This document shows positions 5,476 to 8,384 of a stretch of 8,384 nucleotides of DNA, one piece after another; position 1 is the stretch's first letter; every line of letters starts with the position of its first letter. Under the pieces are notes generated by a model. The model was not told where the DNA came from. It saw only the letters and a list, made by a program, of their open reading frames with translations, and ran no database searches. This DNA is from Chitinophagaceae bacterium UBA5175 (lineage in GTDB: Bacteria; Bacteroidota; Bacteroidia; Chitinophagales; Chitinophagaceae). Location of the stretch: contig DHWT01000026.1 in the NCBI GenBank assembly GCA_002413325.1, positions 1-8,384 on the forward strand, given 5' to 3'. Both the position numbers and the translations under genes were made by a program.

Positions 5476-6873
5476 ATGAACAACACGTATGCTGACCTCG
5501 TTCAGCAGACGTTTAATTTCCCCCAGGAGGGTTTTGAAGTCAGGGACAACTATTTACAATTCAACGGGGTCGACATCAAGGCCCTGATTGATAAATACGG
5601 CACACCCCTGAAGCTTTCTTACCTTCCCAAAATCGGGATGCAGATAAGGAAAGCAAAAAAAATGTTCGCTACCGCCATGTCGCGGCACAAATACGAAGGC
5701 AAATATTTTTATTGTTACTGCACCAAGAGTTCCCATTTTTCTTATGTAGTGGAAGAGGCGCTGAATAGTGATGTTCATCTGGAGACTTCTTATGCCTATG
5801 ATATAGAAATCATCAAAAAATTATACGCACGAAAAAAAATCACCAAGGATACCTACATCATCTGCAACGGATTTAAACAGAAGCCCTATACCAGCCGTAT
5901 CGCCTCCCTGCTGAATACGGGGTTCAAAAACGTAATCCCCATTCTCGATAATAAGGAAGAACTGCAGCAGTATAAAAAATCGGTAAAAGCACCTTTCAAG
6001 CTGGGCATCCGGGTTGCCGCGGAAGAAGAACCGAATTTCCCTTTTTATACGTCCCGGCTGGGTTTCAGACCCCGCGACGTACTCGAGTTTTATGTGGACA
6101 AGATTGAAGGCAACGAAGACCGCTTCCAGTTGAAAATGCTCCATATTTTCCTCAACAAAGGTATCAAGGATGATATTTATTACTGGAGTGAACTCAATAA
6201 GGTCATCAACCTCTACTGCCAGTTAAAAAAGATTTGCCCCGAGCTGGATTCCATCAATATCGGCGGCGGATTCCCCATCAAACATTCCCTGGGATTCGAA
6301 TACGATTACCAGTTCATGATCAATGAAATTGTAGGTAATATAAAAAAGGCCTGCAAGCGGAACCACGTACCCATGCCCCATATATTTACCGAATTCGGAA
6401 GTTATACCGTAGGCGAAAGCATGGCGCATATTTACAGTGTGATCGGCCAGAAAATGCAAAACGACCGCGAAATCTGGTATATGATCGACTCCTCCTTTAT
6501 TACAACTTTACCGGATACCTGGGGTATTGGGGAGCGCTTCCTGATGCTGCCTATTAATAAATGGGACGTGGAATACCAGCGTGTGGTGCTGGGGGGTATC
6601 ACCTGCGACAGCCACGACTATTACGATTCCGAAGAACATATCAATGAAGTCTTCCTGCCCAAACTCAATAACGGGGAACCTCTTTACCTGGGATTCTTTC
6701 ATACCGGCGCTTACCAGGACCAGATCAGCGGGTACGGGGGCATTAAACACTGCCTGATCCCATCCCCTAAACACGTGATCATGAACTATGATAAAAACGG
6801 GAAACTGGTGGACTGGCTCAATGCCAAGGAACAAACGGCGCAGAGCATGCTGAAGATCTTGGGATATACGTGA
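5476..6873 (+). CDS. Fold-III PLP-dependent decarboxylase, probable short-form arginine decarboxylase
   Basis: The 465-residue product belongs to the alanine-racemase-fold family of ornithine/diaminopimelate/arginine decarboxylases. Lys84 in YCYCTKSSHFS is the likely PLP-binding lysine. NIGGGFP (261-267) is the glycine loop for the PLP phosphate, TEFGSYTVGES (305-315) stands where relatives have EPGR, ITCDSHD (375-381) carries the catalytic Cys-Asp pair (Cys377, Asp378), and GAYQ (411-414) carries the PLP-contacting tyrosine. Proteins of this length in Bacteroidota are usually named arginine decarboxylase, which makes agmatine for polyamine synthesis, but they are much shorter than the classical enzyme of about 630 residues and lack its inserted domain. 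Carboxynorspermidine/carboxyspermidine decarboxylase is a less likely alternative on length. The gene has its own promoter, and no agmatinase gene is visible beside it, so the substrate remains an inference. Confidence 0.78.
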   Translation: MNNTYADLVQQTFNFPQEGFEVRDNYLQFNGVDIKALIDKYGTPLKLSYLPKIGMQIRKAKKMFATAMSRHKYEGKYFYCYCTKSSHFSYVVEEALNSDVHLETSYAYDIEIIKKLYARKKITKDTYIICNGFKQKPYTSRIASLLNTGFKNVIPILDNKEELQQYKKSVKAPFKLGIRVAAEEEPNFPFYTSRLGFRPRDVLEFYVDKIEGNEDRFQLKMLHIFLNKGIKDDIYYWSELNKVINLYCQLKKICPELDSINIGGGFPIKHSLGFEYDYQFMINEIVGNIKKACKRNHVPMPHIFTEFGSYTVGESMAHIYSVIGQKMQNDREIWYMIDSSFITTLPDTWGIGERFLMLPINKWDVEYQRVVLGGITCDSHDYYDSEEHINEVFLPKLNNGEPLYLGFFHTGAYQDQISGYGGIKHCLIPSPKHVIMNYDKNGKLVDWLNAKEQTAQSMLKILGYT

Positions 6874-6940
6874 GTAACCGGTAGAGCGTATGATCGTGTG
6901 TACCTGAGACCCCACACTTTCATATTCCCGCACTTCCCCA

Positions 6941-8275
6941 CTAATGTTTCAGCTTATACTTCTTATTTACTTTATTGGAATTGAAGTAATCATTCAGCTG
7001 TTCTTCCGTCATATTCGTGTTTTCGTCAATCGGCACATCAATTAACTGAATCTGGATTTGTTTCATCTCATCTTTGAGCTTATTGATTTTTTTTACGATC
7101 TCCGGATCTTTTTCTCCTGCTAAAACGTTTTCGTGCAATTGATATTCCAGTCTTTTAATGGAAGAACGTACCAGGGAAGCTGAATTCTGTTCCGCTGTTT
7201 TTTGGGGGGCAACCGCTTCTTTTACCGGCACCAGGGCCACACCGGCGCTGGGCAGGATCTTTCCGACCGTCTGGGCACTTGCGGTGGTCAGGGAAGAGAA
7301 TACGGTTCCGCCCAGTGCCGTTGAACCGGAAGTCATATCAAATGTTGTGCGTGTCGTCTTGGTATTCTTTACTTTCTTATCGAGCTGGACAAATGCATAT
7401 TTCAGCTCCAGGGTATAGGTATGCACATCTTTGACGGTGCGATTGTATTCCTGCAGCATAAACGGATAGTTTAGTGCGGACTTGACATATAATTTCACCA
7501 GGGCCGTATCCCGGTTGAAAAACTTATTGGTTCCGATGAAATAGAGCAGTACCAGTTTCTGGTTGGATGAATCGGATTCTTTAATAAAATCATAAGGCGG
7601 GCTCCACACAAATTCATCATCACATTTAGTAACAGGCTTGTAATTCTTTATCGGCAGATTTGAAAAAAAACTGATGCTTTCAACCGGGAAGCTTCCTGAC
7701 TCGCATTCAACCTTAAAATTGATGGTATCCCCCTCGTCTACATATAATATGCTGTTTACAGAGGGTTTCAGGCGGGAGGGAATGATTTCAGTGGTAAAAA
7801 ACTGTATGGTAAAAGTGGTGTCTATGCGTTCAGCCGGATTTTGCAGGTTCTGAACGCCGATACTTACTTTATAGGGAAAATCATATTTTAATTTACCCGA
7901 AAGAAAATAGGCCCTTTCTGCTTTGAAAGTGAGCAGGCCATTGTCTTTATTGATCCTGAGACCGGGGGGTGAATTCCGGAGATACCAGTAATACTGGGAA
8001 GGATTTTTATTGATTTCCAGGTTATATACCAGGGTGGAGTCCACATGCAGCGTAAAATAAGGGCTCAGGTTGCGGATCCTCAATAAGGTATCCTGAAACG
8101 GGGGAGGTTTTAATACCGTATCCCGGGCCTGCAGGAGATTTAATACCGAATCCCTGTTTTGGGGAATGGTATCTGCAGTTGCACGTTCATCCGGCGTCTG
8201 GCAATAAGACGGAAGCACCCAGGTAGAACAGCAAAACATCAAAATCAAAAAACCCGCAAACCTGGATTTATTCAT
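6941..8275 (-). CDS. Exported protein of unknown function with an Ig-like/cadherin-like segment and charged helical tail
   Basis: I do not recognise this 444-residue protein. Residues 1-25 form a Sec signal peptide (MNKSRFAGFLILMFCCSTWV core, ending LPSYC); the cysteine context lacks a clear lipobox, so a periplasmic or surface protein is more likely than a lipoprotein. Three 10-residue units follow, each starting RDSVL, RDTVL or QDTLL (41-70). Residues about 71-160 look like a beta-sandwich: PPGLRINKDNGLLTFKA (103-119) resembles the 'P.GL.in..tG.l.f' strand pattern of putative Ig/cadherin-like domains. A second beta-rich region spans about 165-268 and includes ILYVDEGDTINFKVE. A Ser/Thr/Ala/Gly-rich low-complexity stretch (315-350) leads to a charged, probably coiled-coil helix (368-412). 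It converges on the decarboxylase gene with a 67-nt gap and has its own candidate promoter. Confidence 0.85.
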   Translation of the reverse strand: MNKSRFAGFLILMFCCSTWVLPSYCQTPDERATADTIPQNRDSVLNLLQARDTVLKPPPFQDTLLRIRNLSPYFTLHVDSTLVYNLEINKNPSQYYWYLRNSPPGLRINKDNGLLTFKAERAYFLSGKLKYDFPYKVSIGVQNLQNPAERIDTTFTIQFFTTEIIPSRLKPSVNSILYVDEGDTINFKVECESGSFPVESISFFSNLPIKNYKPVTKCDDEFVWSPPYDFIKESDSSNQKLVLLYFIGTNKFFNRDTALVKLYVKSALNYPFMLQEYNRTVKDVHTYTLELKYAFVQLDKKVKNTKTTRTTFDMTSGSTALGGTVFSSLTTASAQTVGKILPSAGVALVPVKEAVAPQKTAEQNSASLVRSSIKRLEYQLHENVLAGEKDPEIVKKINKLKDEMKQIQIQLIDVPIDENTNMTEEQLNDYFNSNKVNKKYKLKH

Positions 8276-8298
8276 GGAGAAAATTGGAAAATGAACGC

Positions 8299-8329
8299 CG
8301 AAATTAATTCACAGACGGAATAAAACAAA
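8299..8329 (-). promoter_or_regulatory. Candidate promoter of the 444-residue exported protein gene
   Basis: On the minus strand TTTG (8329-8326) is followed by a 19-nt spacer and TAATTTCG (8306-8299), one mismatch from TAnnTTTG. The predicted start is near 8292, giving a leader of only about 16 nt before the ATG at 8275. Confidence 0.5.
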
Positions 8330-8336
8330 GCCAAAT

Positions 8337-8366
8337 GAAAAATCCCCTTTAAGATAAAAGGGGATT
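8337..8366 (-). terminator. Intrinsic terminator for a minus-strand gene beyond the right edge
   Basis: Perfect 10-bp arms at 8341-8350 and 8357-8366 (AATCCCCTTT and AAAGGGGATT) enclose a 6-nt loop. On the minus strand the stem runs into TTTTTC; on the plus strand there is no T-run, so it should work for a gene to the right of the window. The stretch 8367-8384 shows nothing further. Confidence 0.6.
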
Positions 8367-8384
8367 AACAAACCAACTACATAT

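Noticed and set aside
6896..6917. Inverted repeat GTGTG/CACAC between the two convergent genes, as a possible terminator
   Set aside because: The stem is only 5 bp with a 12-nt loop and no T-tract on either strand.
1..8384. CRISPR arrays, insertion sequences, tRNA or rRNA genes, phage or defence genes
   Set aside because: No spaced repeats, transposase motifs, terminal inverted repeats or RNA-gene signatures were seen; the gene content is housekeeping plus one unknown exported protein.

Overview
The window looks like chromosomal DNA from a member of the Bacteroidota, most likely Chitinophagales. The evidence is several promoters of the Bacteroidota form (TTTG near -33, TAnnTTTG near -7), A/T-rich stretches instead of Shine-Dalgarno sites before the starts, and a gene set (BlaI/M56 pair, short arginine-decarboxylase-like enzyme, potassium-dependent membrane pyrophosphatase) typical of that phylum. 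There are no insertion sequences, phage genes, tRNAs, rRNAs or CRISPR arrays, and base composition is fairly even. I read it as an ordinary core-genome region; I did not find a convincing new multi-gene system.

Layout. Positions 1-1237 (minus) hold a BlaI/MecI-type repressor followed 3 nt later by an M56/BlaR1-type membrane metalloprotease cut by the window edge. A 115-nt gap with a palindrome inside a candidate blaI promoter separates them from a divergent PPK2-family polyphosphate kinase (1353-2279, plus). That gene converges, with a 5-nt gap, on a membrane ion-pumping pyrophosphatase (2285-4471, minus). A 264-nt divergent intergenic region carries an exact -7 element for each direction and a structured leader of about 118 nt in front of rpmI-rplT (4736-5324, plus). 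A strong intrinsic terminator ends that operon and abuts the promoter of a fold-III PLP decarboxylase (5476-6873, plus). The last gene (6941-8275, minus) encodes an exported protein of unknown function. A terminator for a minus-strand gene outside the window lies at the right end.

How the genes fit together. BlaI and the M56 protease form a signal-responsive repressor/sensor pair. PPK2 and the pyrophosphatase are both phosphoanhydride enzymes: one links polyphosphate to nucleotides and the other uses pyrophosphate to energise the membrane. rpmI-rplT encodes two large-subunit ribosomal proteins and lacks infC immediately upstream. The decarboxylase probably feeds polyamine synthesis. The most informative observations are the moved acidic residue in the pyrophosphatase (Glu183 present, Gly245 in place of the usual helix-6 Glu), which points to a proton pump, and the rpmI leader with competing hairpins.
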